This document shows positions 7,297 to 14,360 of a DNA stretch of 15,713 nt, one piece after another. The notes under the pieces are model-generated. The model was not told the origin of the DNA. It did not search any database and saw only the letters and a list, made by a program, of their open reading frames with translations. A program made the position numbers and the translations under genes. Numbering within the stretch: the stretch's first letter is position 1; each line of letters begins with the position of its first letter. The stretch lies in assembly GCA_034429475.1 (NCBI GenBank), contig DAOUGD010000028.1, forward strand, positions 1 to 15,713, read 5' to 3'. This DNA comes from JAKQHY01 sp034429475. GTDB taxonomy: Bacteria > Chloroflexota > Anaerolineae > B4-G1 > SLSP01.

Positions 7297-7460
7297 TCCC
7301 CGACGCTTACTACAACCCCGCCGCCATCGAAGCGTTTGTCGCCGGACTTGACCCGATTGCCCGGCAACCGTTGGAACTGCCGGCTTGGTTCCGCCCGAAA
7401 TCCCCGGTCTTCAAAATCCCCCCTTCTCCTGCGCCGCATCCAGCGCTTCCTGCGGCGTGA
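7293..7460 (+). pseudogene. Truncated partner ORF of the CHAT gene (5' remnant)
   Basis: The ATG at 7293 overlaps the CHAT stop in ATGA, the classic coupled-gene junction. The reading frame gives 55 residues starting MIPDAYYNPAAIEAF and containing DPIARQPLELPAWF, which reads like the start of a real protein. From about residue 40 it enters sequence antisense to the solute-binding protein gene (whose stop is at 7411) and becomes a Pro/Ala string before TGA. I infer that this is the stub of a longer gene lost in a rearrangement. Alternatives are a genuine small protein or a chimeric assembly. I do not recognise the family. Confidence 0.42.
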
Positions 7461-8637
7461 CTTCTCCCTTGCGGATGGCTTTCAACGCCTCTCCCAACGC
7501 CCCCAACGCCTCGTCAAAGCCCACCAGAGCCGGGTTGACCATCATCGTTTCTTGCATGGCGGCCTGCGCGGCTTCCACGACGTCCGCCTCGGCGAGTTGG
7601 GCGTAGGCAGTGGAGGTTGCTAACGATTGTCGCGCCGGAACCAGGCCGGCGGACATCTGCTGGCTGAGGAATTTGATCCACAACCAACATTCATCGGGAT
7701 GCGTGGTATGCGCTGTGATGAACAGGCCGCTTACTGTGCCGAGCGTCGCCGCATTCTCGTCGCGGGGCATGGGAACGACGCCCCAGTTGATCTGCCAGGG
7801 GCGCGGCCAATTCTGCCCGCCGCGCTCCGAGTACATTCCCATCCACATCCCGAACCGACCCTCATAGATGCCGCGCCAGGGGTACGCCTGGCCCTGCTGC
7901 TCGGCTTCCGCCGCCGTCGGCGCGACTTCGTGCTGGTACATCAGACTGGCGTAGAATTCCATCGCCTCGATGTTCAGCGGATCGTTCAGGGTGCTGTGCA
8001 TGGGATTTTGCATACTGTCGAAAATCTTTCCGCCGTGTTGGTACATCAGCATAAGCCCCTCATAGAGGGCATACGCGTCGTCATGGCGCACCGCGTAGCC
8101 GTAGCCGTTGGGTGGGTTCGTCACGACCAGCGCGCTTTCCAGGAAGTCGCCCCACGTCCAGCCGATTTGAGGGTAATCCGCGCCGGCCTGGTCGAACAGA
8201 TCTTTGTTGTAGTACATCATCATCATATCCACCCCAAACGGGAGCGCCCACCGCTTCCCCTCGCTGACGAACACGTCCAGCGTGCCGGGGTAGAAGTCAT
8301 CCAGCCGGATGCTCTCGTCCTGTTCGATGAATGAGGCCAGATTCATCACCACGCCCTGTTGGAGCAACGACGCCAGCTCAAATTGCGAGGTGATGAAGGT
8401 GTCTTTCTCCTTCGCCTGTGCGGACGGGGAATTTTCTGTGGGGACGAGTTCCACCGTGATGTGCGGATATTGCGCGTGAAACTGTTCCGCCCAGGTCTGA
8501 TACTGCCCGGTGCGATCCTGCGGGTGGACAAAGGTGATGATGACCGGCTCCGGCGTGGGCAGCACCTTCTCACAACCGGCAATGAGCAACACCATCCCCA
8601 ACAAGGCGCACCAGACGCCCAAACGTTTCATCCACAT
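7411..8637 (-). CDS. Extracellular solute-binding lipoprotein (family 1, sugar-type)
   Basis: A 408-residue lipoprotein with a short signal sequence and lipobox LIAGC, the lipidated Cys being residue 22. The mature part follows the family 1 solute-binding pattern: VIITFVHPQDRTGQYQTWAEQF near the N-terminus, the hinge-region phrase RWALPFGVDMMMMYYNKDLFDQAG, then WTWGDFLE and a late TVSGLFITAHTTHPDECWLWIKFL. Such proteins bind sugars or other small molecules and deliver them to an ABC importer. The ATG at 8637 follows AGGAGG (8650-8645 on this strand) with 7 bases between; a second Met at codon 3 is possible. The gene follows two exporter-type ABC genes on the same strand, yet no MalF/MalG-like permease is in view. 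The gene ends opposite the truncated CHAT partner, so missing permease genes may have been lost there. Confidence 0.88.
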   Translation of the reverse strand: MWMKRLGVWCALLGMVLLIAGCEKVLPTPEPVIITFVHPQDRTGQYQTWAEQFHAQYPHITVELVPTENSPSAQAKEKDTFITSQFELASLLQQGVVMNLASFIEQDESIRLDDFYPGTLDVFVSEGKRWALPFGVDMMMMYYNKDLFDQAGADYPQIGWTWGDFLESALVVTNPPNGYGYAVRHDDAYALYEGLMLMYQHGGKIFDSMQNPMHSTLNDPLNIEAMEFYASLMYQHEVAPTAAEAEQQGQAYPWRGIYEGRFGMWMGMYSERGGQNWPRPWQINWGVVPMPRDENAATLGTVSGLFITAHTTHPDECWLWIKFLSQQMSAGLVPARQSLATSTAYAQLAEADVVEAAQAAMQETMMVNPALVGFDEALGALGEALKAIRKGEVTPQEALDAAQEKGGF

Positions 8638-8660
8638 ACCTGAACCTCCTCGAAAATAAT

Positions 8661-8730
8661 CTCAACGGAATGAAACGTAAAACGTAAAACGTAATGGCTT
8701 CACGTTTCACGTTTCACGTTTTACGTTTTA
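8661..8730. repeat. Inverted ACGTAAA/ACGTTTC heptamer array, fused to a 9-mer CTCAACGGA unit
   Basis: The left arm (about 8671-8696) repeats the 7-bp unit ACGTAAA and the right arm (8701-8730) repeats ACGTTTC/ACGTTTT in the complementary sense, around TGGCTT. It begins with CTCAACGGAATG (8661-8672), a half unit of the 9-mer family seen at 2543 and 5199. On the minus strand the array begins with the TAA stop of the upstream ABC gene (8730-8728) and lies in the gap before the solute-binding gene. Confidence 0.88.
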
Positions 8731-10557
8731 GCTTGCCGGCGTCGCCGCTACATCGCCGCTCCACAAATGCCGCATCTCCTCGCACGTCTCCAGCAGCGCG
8801 TCGAGCTTCCCCTGCGCTTCGATGCGCCCATCCTTCATCACGATGACCTGGTCGGCGCGGCGCAGGGCGACTTTGCGGTGTGAGACGGCCAGGCACGTCG
8901 GCAGCGTCCCCGTGTCGTCGCGCTCGAAGATGCGCGCCCACAGCGTGCGCTCCGTCTCCACGTCCAGCGCGCTGGAGAGGTCGTCGAAGACCAGCAGCTC
9001 CGGCTCGCGGACGAACATCCGCGCCGCCGCCGTGCGCTGAATCTGCCCGCCGGACAGCTTGACGCCCTTCGGCCCGACTTTCGTATCCAGCCCTTCCTCG
9101 AATTCGCCCAGGTCGTACTCCATCACCGCCATGCGGATGGCCTGCATCACCGCCGCGTCGTTGCGGTTCAAGCCCATCAGGATGTTGTTGCGCAGCCCGT
9201 CGCTGAACAAGCGCGGGACTTGCGCCGTGTACGCGCAGCGCGGCGGCGTGAACCAGTCGTCCGGCTTTGTCACCGGCGCGTCGTTCCAGCGGACTTCGCC
9301 CGCGTCCTGGGGCAGCAGACCGAGCAGCACGCGCAGCAGCGTCGTCTTGCCCGATCCCACGCGCCCGGTGACGACCGTCAGCGTCCCCGCGTCCAGGTGC
9401 AGATTCACGTCCGCAATTCCGTTCTCGGAATCGGGGTAGCGATAGGTCAGCCCGCGCACGTCCAGCGCATGGAGCGTGTCCGCCGGCGATTTCTCCGGGT
9501 AGATCACGTCGGGGAAGTTGCCGTCGAGATAGACCGGGCTGAACGCCGTAAGCGCCTCCGGCGGCGCGCCCTCCATCAGGCGGCCCATCCGCTCCACCGA
9601 GACGCCGATCTGCCGGTAGCGCGCCACGAGCAGGCCGGTGAACGTCGTCAACTCGCTGATCCCGCTCAGCAGGAACACGTAGAGCGAGAAGTCGCCCACC
9701 GTGAACGTCCCGGCGCGCATAAATTGCCCGGCCAGAATCAGAATGACGCCCGTGCCCAGGTTGACGGCGTTGCGGAACAGCGATCCCAGGATCGTGTTGA
9801 AGAGCCGGTCCTTGATGCTCATCTTCTTGCGGTCTTCGTTGATCTGGTCGAAATGCGCCAGCACGCTCTCTTCCGCCGTGGCGACCTGGACGGCCTGCAC
9901 CGCCCCGAAGAGTTCGGCGATGAAGCCGGTGACGATGCCCGTCGCCTTGCGGCTGGCGCGGCGGTAGCGCTCGATGCGCTCCGTGGCGCTGTTGGCGAGG
10001 ACGCCCACCACAATGAAAGGCACAATCGCCAGCCCGGCGATGGTCGGGTTGATGATCACCATGGCGACGACGGCAACGACGCCAAAAGTCACCATCCCGA
10101 TGATGTCGTTGACCCACAGAGCAAACAGCGAAATCTCAAACACGTCGCCCCGGAAACGGCTGATGGCCTCGCCGGGGGAGTCGGGGAGCGCGCTGGCGCC
10201 GGGCCGCCGCAGGATGTGGGTGAGCAAGTTCTTGCGCAGCAGCGTCATCGTGTTGGCGAAGAACGGCACGTTGGTGCTGATGAGGCCGAAAATGCCGCCC
10301 AGCCCCGCCAACTCGCACGCCACCAGCGCCGCGATTAGCGTCCAGATATTCCAGCCGGCCGCGCCGTCGCCGCTCAACAGATTGAAGAACTCCCGCATGA
10401 TGAAGCCCGGAATCTGCCAGGCGGCAGTCATCACGAGCATAAACGTCAGATTCAGCGCCCACAACTGCCAGCGGTAGCGAATCATATCGAGAATGACCCG
10501 CCAGGTGGGCAGGGTGGGGACTTTTTGGTCTAGTTTGTCGGGTTTGTCTTCGGTCAT
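8728..10557 (-). CDS. ABC exporter half-transporter, degenerate-site subunit
   Basis: A 609-residue fused membrane and ATPase protein. The six-helix exporter domain spans about 30-320 and the nucleotide-binding domain about 365-600. Walker A is GRVGSGKTT (398-406), the signature is a perfect LSGGQ (501-505), Walker B is LLVFD (521-525) and the H-loop His is residue 560. The residue after Walker B, normally the catalytic Glu, is Asp526 (FDDLSSALD), so its own ATP site is probably weak. The other ABC gene of the unit has the opposite defect, which points to a heterodimer exporting lipids, peptides or drugs. The ATG at 10557 has AAAGGA 8 bases upstream. The TAA stop is the first codon of a repeat array, so the C-terminus (ATPAS) may have been set by the repeat. 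Confidence 0.9.
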   Translation of the reverse strand: MTEDKPDKLDQKVPTLPTWRVILDMIRYRWQLWALNLTFMLVMTAAWQIPGFIMREFFNLLSGDGAAGWNIWTLIAALVACELAGLGGIFGLISTNVPFFANTMTLLRKNLLTHILRRPGASALPDSPGEAISRFRGDVFEISLFALWVNDIIGMVTFGVVAVVAMVIINPTIAGLAIVPFIVVGVLANSATERIERYRRASRKATGIVTGFIAELFGAVQAVQVATAEESVLAHFDQINEDRKKMSIKDRLFNTILGSLFRNAVNLGTGVILILAGQFMRAGTFTVGDFSLYVFLLSGISELTTFTGLLVARYRQIGVSVERMGRLMEGAPPEALTAFSPVYLDGNFPDVIYPEKSPADTLHALDVRGLTYRYPDSENGIADVNLHLDAGTLTVVTGRVGSGKTTLLRVLLGLLPQDAGEVRWNDAPVTKPDDWFTPPRCAYTAQVPRLFSDGLRNNILMGLNRNDAAVMQAIRMAVMEYDLGEFEEGLDTKVGPKGVKLSGGQIQRTAAARMFVREPELLVFDDLSSALDVETERTLWARIFERDDTGTLPTCLAVSHRKVALRRADQVIVMKDGRIEAQGKLDALLETCEEMRHLWSGDVAATPAS

Positions 10558-10610
10558 GGGGTTAGTCCTTTATTCAAGAAGCATAAGTCCAGGATGTAAA
10601 ATGTGCTATC

Positions 10611-11306
10611 TCACAAGTCCAATCCCGTTTCAAAATATACCACATTGGTTTTCGTCTCAGACTCAGAGCGCAAAATTACTTTGAAAGACTGCGCGTCTTT
10701 TGCCCATCGTACCAGAGGACGCGAAATCTCACATTCGGCTATCCGGCATCGCATAGGGTCATTACAATCAACAAATCCCCAACCTTCTACGCAATATTTC
10801 TGCATTTCAGCCACGTAATATTCCTCCACCTCATCCAGGGGGAGTTCGATTGTGTATTTATAAGTGGTGGAGATGTAACCTCCAGCACTCCCATGCCAGG
10901 CCGTTTCAACTACAGCGCCGGGATAAGGATTAGGTGATGGAAATGGTACTATGAAATAGACGCCCAAGGAGCATACGCAAGACGTGAGTACAAATGGCCA
11001 CAGCAGAGCGTAAACGAGCGCCACTCCTTTGCTGTGTTGCCCGACGATCGAGTAGCGATGCAAAAACTTGAGTGAGAAGTAGCTAACAACGAATGCTGTC
11101 GCTATGGCAGAAAGCGCCGCAAGTAAAATGTACAGAGTGGGTATTATCATACCAAAGATCCGTGGGAGACGGAATATGACCTTATATATTGGTCCAGCCA
11201 GAACTCTCCAGGCATGATCGAATACGCTTGCACAGAAGAACGCAGCGACCATTGCTAACACGAAAATGCCAATATAAGCTAACGTAGTAATTGCTCGTTT
11301 CGGCAT
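10611..11306 (-). CDS. Membrane protein of unknown function with a four-cysteine extracytoplasmic domain
   Basis: A 231-residue protein I cannot name. Hydrophobic segments at about 7-28, 52-76 and 96-120 anchor it. The remaining C-terminal part (about 121-231) is polar and begins FPSPNPYPGA, followed by TTYKYTIELPLDEVEEYYVAEMQ and four cysteines (172, 181, 187, 192) in YCVEGWGFVDCND...RCRIAEC. The pattern YPGA, then Y-x-Y-x-x, then a D/E-EV-xx-YY helix and GW recalls small extracytoplasmic domains I associate with Chloroflexota lipoproteins; that is memory, not a search result. The start is supported by GGGAGA about 10 bases upstream. It sits between the two ABC subunit genes with gaps of about 55 bases on each side, so cotranscription is likely. 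Its base composition is visibly more A+T-rich than its neighbours, suggesting later insertion. Confidence 0.7.
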   Translation of the reverse strand: MPKRAITTLAYIGIFVLAMVAAFFCASVFDHAWRVLAGPIYKVIFRLPRIFGMIIPTLYILLAALSAIATAFVVSYFSLKFLHRYSIVGQHSKGVALVYALLWPFVLTSCVCSLGVYFIVPFPSPNPYPGAVVETAWHGSAGGYISTTYKYTIELPLDEVEEYYVAEMQKYCVEGWGFVDCNDPMRCRIAECEISRPLVRWAKDAQSFKVILRSESETKTNVVYFETGLDL

Positions 11307-11327
11307 GCGATTGCACTCTCCCTTAAG

Positions 11328-11357
11328 AAATCTTGGCCTATTGTGCCAGATTTTTTT
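11328..11357 (+). terminator. Hairpin with T-tract in the ABC/membrane-protein gap
   Basis: AAATCT-T-GGC (11328-11337) pairs with GCCAGATTT (11345-11353), with one bulged base, and is followed by a T-run to 11357. It has terminator form on the plus strand, where no gene is annotated; on the minus strand it has only weak T-rich sequence after the stem. It could stop antisense transcription or reduce read-through into the downstream membrane-protein gene. Confidence 0.3.
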
Positions 11358-11362
11358 CCACC

Positions 11363-13108
11363 CTACGCCAACACCTCTTCCAACCCCGTCTGCAACAGCC
11401 CGTAGAACCGCGAGCCTGGATCGCCGGCCAACTGCGCCCGGTCGCCGTGTTCGATGACGGCGCCTTCCTGCAAGATCATCACTTCGTCGGCGCGCTGCAC
11501 CGTGCCGAGGCGGTGCGCGATGATAATCGCCGTGCGGTTCTGCAACAGCTTCTCCACCGCCCGTTCGATGAGCTGCTCCGTCGCCGGGTCGAGGCGCGAC
11601 GAGGCTTCGTCCAGAATCACCAGCCCCGGATCGCGCAGAAAGACGCGGGTGAACGCCAGCAGTTGCGCCTCCCCCGCCGATAGGCCGCGCCCGCCCGTCT
11701 CCAGCTTCGTGTCCAACCCTTCCGGCAGGCTGTTGTACCAGTCCGCCAGTTCCAGTTGGGCAATGACCGCCTGGATTTGCTCGTCGGAGATAGTCGCGTC
11801 GAAGAACGTCAGGTTGTCGCGCACGGTGGCCTGGAAAAGCTGCACGTCCTGCGTGACCATCGCCACGCGCTGGCGCAGCGCCTTGAGCTGCGGCTCGCGG
11901 ATGTCCACGCCATCCAGCCGGATCGCGCCCTGCTGCGGGTCGTACAGGCGGAAGATCAACCGCGCGAGCGTCGTCTTGCCGCTGCCGGTGCGCCCCAGCA
12001 GCCCCAGGATTTTGCCCGGTTCCAGGCGGAAGTCCACCGTCTTCAACACCGGCTCGCTTTCGGCGTAGGCGAACGACACCTCGTCAAAGTGCAGCGCGAG
12101 CGCGCCGCCGCCGAGGTCCGCGCCGGGGCCGTCCACGATCTTGCTGGGGATCGCGCGCAGTTCCGCCAGCCGCTCCGTGGCTGCCGCGATGTTCTGGATG
12201 TTCTCGGCCTGCTGCGTTAACTCGCGGATAGGCCGGCCCAACAGGTTGACGTAGTAAATAATCAGGAAGACTGTCCCGATAGTGATGAGGTCGGCTCTGA
12301 TCATAAAATAGCTGCCGATCAACGCCATCCCATTGCCCACCCACAACATCGCGCCGCCCACCGAGCGCACCACGAAGTACATCCGCCAGGTCTTCTTCCA
12401 ATGTCCCAGATTGGCGTAGGCCAGTTGATACAACCCGCGCAGCACAAAATCCACCGCGCCGCTGGAACGGATGTCCTCCGTGCCGGAGAGCCGCTCTTCA
12501 AGATAGCCGAACAATTCCGCCGTAGACTCACGGAACGCTTTCTGGAACGGCACGGCCAGCCCGCGCACCGAATTCAGCCCGAAGAGCGCGAAAACTGCGT
12601 AGACGCCGAACGCCGCGCCCAGCCGCCAGTCCTCCATAAACAGCGCGAAGAGGATGCCGAGCAGCAGCAGCAGGTTGCCGATGACGCTGATGACCAACTG
12701 CGAGAAGAAGTTGGAAAGTTCCATCACGTCGCCGTCAATCCGCTCGATCAGCTTGCCGGGTGACATATCGTTGTGGAACGTCATATCCAGGTAGATGCAG
12801 TGCCGCGCCATCTCGCCGCGCAGCGCATTGGTCGCCGTCCACGCCACGTTCTCGCCGAAGTACGACGCGCCGATAGCGATGAGCTGCTGCATGATCGCCA
12901 GGCCAATGTACAGCAGCGCCGACGTCGCCAACGTCTTGATCGCCGCGCCGGACTGCGCCGCGTCAATGAACTGCCGCATGATCTGCGGATTGAAGACTTG
13001 CAAGCCGATACTGCTCAGCAGCAACACGGTCAGAATGGCAAAATGTAGCTTTTGGGGGCGAATGTGACGCGCCAACAAATCCCAATATTGCTTGAGAGGA
13101 ATTTTCAT
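11363..13108 (-). CDS. ABC exporter half-transporter, catalytic-site subunit
   Basis: A 581-residue fused six-helix exporter domain (about 20-310) and ATPase domain (about 335-575). Walker A is GRTGSGKTT (372-380), the Q-loop Gln is residue 420 (MVTQD), Walker B with catalytic Glu is VILDE (497-501) and the H-loop His is residue 532. The signature reads LSAGE (476-480) instead of LSGGQ. That altered signature would face the degenerate Walker B of the other ABC subunit, leaving one intact composite site built from this subunit's Walker motifs and the partner's LSGGQ. The ATG at 13108 follows AAGGAG closely. An open frame continues upstream to 13213 but crosses a repeat and has no start signal, so it is excluded. 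It is the first gene of a four-gene minus-strand unit with its own promoter. Confidence 0.9.
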   Translation of the reverse strand: MKIPLKQYWDLLARHIRPQKLHFAILTVLLLSSIGLQVFNPQIMRQFIDAAQSGAAIKTLATSALLYIGLAIMQQLIAIGASYFGENVAWTATNALRGEMARHCIYLDMTFHNDMSPGKLIERIDGDVMELSNFFSQLVISVIGNLLLLLGILFALFMEDWRLGAAFGVYAVFALFGLNSVRGLAVPFQKAFRESTAELFGYLEERLSGTEDIRSSGAVDFVLRGLYQLAYANLGHWKKTWRMYFVVRSVGGAMLWVGNGMALIGSYFMIRADLITIGTVFLIIYYVNLLGRPIRELTQQAENIQNIAAATERLAELRAIPSKIVDGPGADLGGGALALHFDEVSFAYAESEPVLKTVDFRLEPGKILGLLGRTGSGKTTLARLIFRLYDPQQGAIRLDGVDIREPQLKALRQRVAMVTQDVQLFQATVRDNLTFFDATISDEQIQAVIAQLELADWYNSLPEGLDTKLETGGRGLSAGEAQLLAFTRVFLRDPGLVILDEASSRLDPATEQLIERAVEKLLQNRTAIIIAHRLGTVQRADEVMILQEGAVIEHGDRAQLAGDPGSRFYGLLQTGLEEVLA

Positions 13109-13170
13109 ACACTCCTTCGCGGGCAAACAACGATCAATGAGATGTGCATCAAATGGGTTGGGTAAACATA

Positions 13171-13222
13171 ACGTAGTGCGTATTCCGTAGTGCGTAAACG
13201 GAATACGGAACACGGAATACGC
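13171..13222. repeat. Inverted heptamer array in the divergent promoter region
   Basis: GCGTATTCCGT (13178-13188) is the exact reverse complement of ACGGAATACGC (13212-13222). The interval is built of 7-bp words (GTAGTGC, GTATTCC, ACGGAAT, ACGGAAC, ACGGAAT). It lies between the minus-strand ABC operon and fmt. Given the promoter at 13253-13226, it would mostly be transcribed as a structured 5' leader of the ABC operon. Confidence 0.85.
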
Positions 13223-13225
13223 ATC

Positions 13226-13253
13226 ATTATAGCACTCCCGTTCTAGCTGTCTA
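13226..13253 (-). promoter_or_regulatory. Sigma70-type promoter of the minus-strand ABC operon
   Basis: On the minus strand TAGACA (13253-13248) and a perfect TATAAT (13231-13226) are 16 bases apart. Transcription would start near 13219 and leave a leader of about 110 bases before the ABC start codon at 13108. This leader contains most of the heptamer inverted repeat. It is the best promoter match in the window. Confidence 0.6.
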
Positions 13254-13274
13254 TCACTTGCCCCTTACCTGCCT

Positions 13275-13285
13275 TATGATAAAAT
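13275..13285 (+). promoter_or_regulatory. Candidate -10 element of fmt (possibly leaderless)
   Basis: Overlapping TATGAT (13275-13280) and TAAAAT (13280-13285) lie 8-13 bases before the fmt ATG, and no Shine-Dalgarno sequence is present between them and the ATG. The spacing would place the transcript start at or within a few bases of the ATG. No convincing -35 box is seen at 16-18 bases. Confidence 0.35.
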
Positions 13286-13293
13286 GAAGCCCG

Positions 13294-14247
13294 ATGGAAC
13301 CACGAGTCGTGTTTATGGGAACGCCAGAGTTTGCGCTCCCCACATTAGAGCGCTTAGCTGCCGCCTACCCCGTCGTCGGGGTGGTGACGCAGCCGGATAG
13401 TCGCGCCGGTCGCGGGCGGCGGGTGGCTATGTCGCCCGTCAAAGAACTGGCGCTGGCGGAAGGCATCCCGGTCTTCCAGCCGGAACGGCTGCGGAAGAAC
13501 CTGGAGGCTGTCGAACGCATCCGCGCCTGGACGCCGGACGTGATCGTGGTGGCTGCCTACGGCCAACTCCTGCCGCCCTCCGTGCTGGAAATTGCGCCCT
13601 TTGGCGTGATCAACGTCCACGCTTCCCTGCTGCCGCGTTGGCGCGGCGCGACGCCGATCCAGGGCGCCGTCCTGGCCGGGGATGCCGTCACCGGCGTGAC
13701 CATCATGAAAATGAATGCCGGTCTGGACACAGGGCCGGTGTTGGCGATGCGCGAAGTCGCCATCGGGCCGGAAGAGTCGGCGGGGGAGTTGGAGATGCGG
13801 CTGGCGCAGATCGGCGCCGCGTTGCTGCTGGACGTGCTGCCTGCCTATCTGGCGGGCGACTTGACGCCGCAGTCCCAGCCGGAGTCCGGCGTGACGATCA
13901 CCCATCGCCTGCTCGTCGAAGCCGCTGCCATCCAATGGGCGCAGCCGGCGCAGACGCTGCACAACCACATCCGGGCCTTCGCGCCCAATCCCGGCGCATA
14001 TACGGATTGGGACGGAACGCGCTTCAAAGTGCTTAAGGCGCAGGTGTTGGATGGCGTTACCCCTGCCGGGAAGCCGGGAACCGTCTTCCTGTATCAAAAA
14101 ACCCCCGCCGTGATCACCAGCGAGGGCGCGTTGGTGTTGCTACAGGTGCAGATGGCCGGTAAGCGTCCCATGAGCGGCGCGGAGTTTGTGCATGGTCGTA
14201 AAGACCTTGTGGGAGCTATTCTAGGCTCCCCAGAGCCGGGCGAATAA
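13294..14247 (+). CDS. fmt: Methionyl-tRNA formyltransferase
   Basis: A 317-residue enzyme that formylates initiator Met-tRNA using 10-formyl-tetrahydrofolate, close to the usual length of about 310-320. The N-terminal catalytic domain starts VVFMGTPEFALPTLE. The family signature is NVHASLLPRWRGATPIQ, and the catalytic triad equivalents are Asn107, His109 and Asp145 (GLDTGP). The C-terminal OB-like domain (about 210-310) includes HNHIRAFAPNPGAYT. The segment normally reading TYAPKI-x-E-ARIDW is altered here (THRLLVEAAAIQW), a modest divergence. The ATG at 13294 lacks a ribosome binding site, and a -10-like element is close by. The stop codon lies in the loop of a hairpin. yebC and ruvC follow on the same strand. 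Confidence 0.95.
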   Translation: MEPRVVFMGTPEFALPTLERLAAAYPVVGVVTQPDSRAGRGRRVAMSPVKELALAEGIPVFQPERLRKNLEAVERIRAWTPDVIVVAAYGQLLPPSVLEIAPFGVINVHASLLPRWRGATPIQGAVLAGDAVTGVTIMKMNAGLDTGPVLAMREVAIGPEESAGELEMRLAQIGAALLLDVLPAYLAGDLTPQSQPESGVTITHRLLVEAAAIQWAQPAQTLHNHIRAFAPNPGAYTDWDGTRFKVLKAQVLDGVTPAGKPGTVFLYQKTPAVITSEGALVLLQVQMAGKRPMSGAEFVHGRKDLVGAILGSPEPGE

Positions 14248-14264
14248 GTGTGTATATCGCCCGG
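14236..14264 (+). terminator. Probable terminator hairpin overlapping the fmt stop
   Basis: CCGGGCGA (14236-14243) is the perfect complement of TCGCCCGG (14257-14264) around a 13-base loop that contains the fmt TAA. The stem is followed by TTTGCGTTGTTTT, a broken T-rich stretch. It is likely to act as an intrinsic terminator or 3' stabiliser, though the T-tract is imperfect. Confidence 0.55.
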
Positions 14265-14301
14265 TTTGCGTTGTTTTGTAAGGCAGCTAAAGCTGTGATT
14301 T

Positions 14302-14355
14302 AAGAGAGGATTTTTCGTTGTCGCGCTATACGCGGCAACGAAAAATCCCACTCTT
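14302..14355. repeat. Long stem-loop upstream of yebC
   Basis: GGATTTTTCGTTG (14308-14320) pairs exactly with CAACGAAAAATCC (14336-14348). The stem extends inward through a T-G pair and CGCG/CGCG around CTATA, and outward through AAGAG/CTCTT after a small bulge. The T5 run is in the 5' arm and the A5 run in the 3' arm, the reverse of an intrinsic terminator. It is probably a repeat element or leader structure. Confidence 0.7.
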
Positions 14356-14360
14356 TAACT

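Noticed and set aside
7361..7383. Hairpin CCGGCA/TGCCGG as a terminator between the convergent genes
   Set aside because: The stem is only six base pairs, there is no T-tract on either strand, and it falls within the truncated partner ORF.
8714..10338. Long out-of-frame and antisense ORFs over the ABC gene
   Set aside because: They lack recognisable motifs and are shadows of the ABC frame, which carries all Walker and signature motifs.
7411..13108. Complete sugar ABC importer operon
   Set aside because: Both ABC proteins are fused exporter-type half-transporters; no separate permease subunits are encoded.
13109..13213. Upstream extension of the first ABC exporter gene (35 extra residues)
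   Set aside because: The extension covers the repeat array and has no start signal, while the ATG at 13108 has AAGGAG and begins a typical exporter N-terminus.
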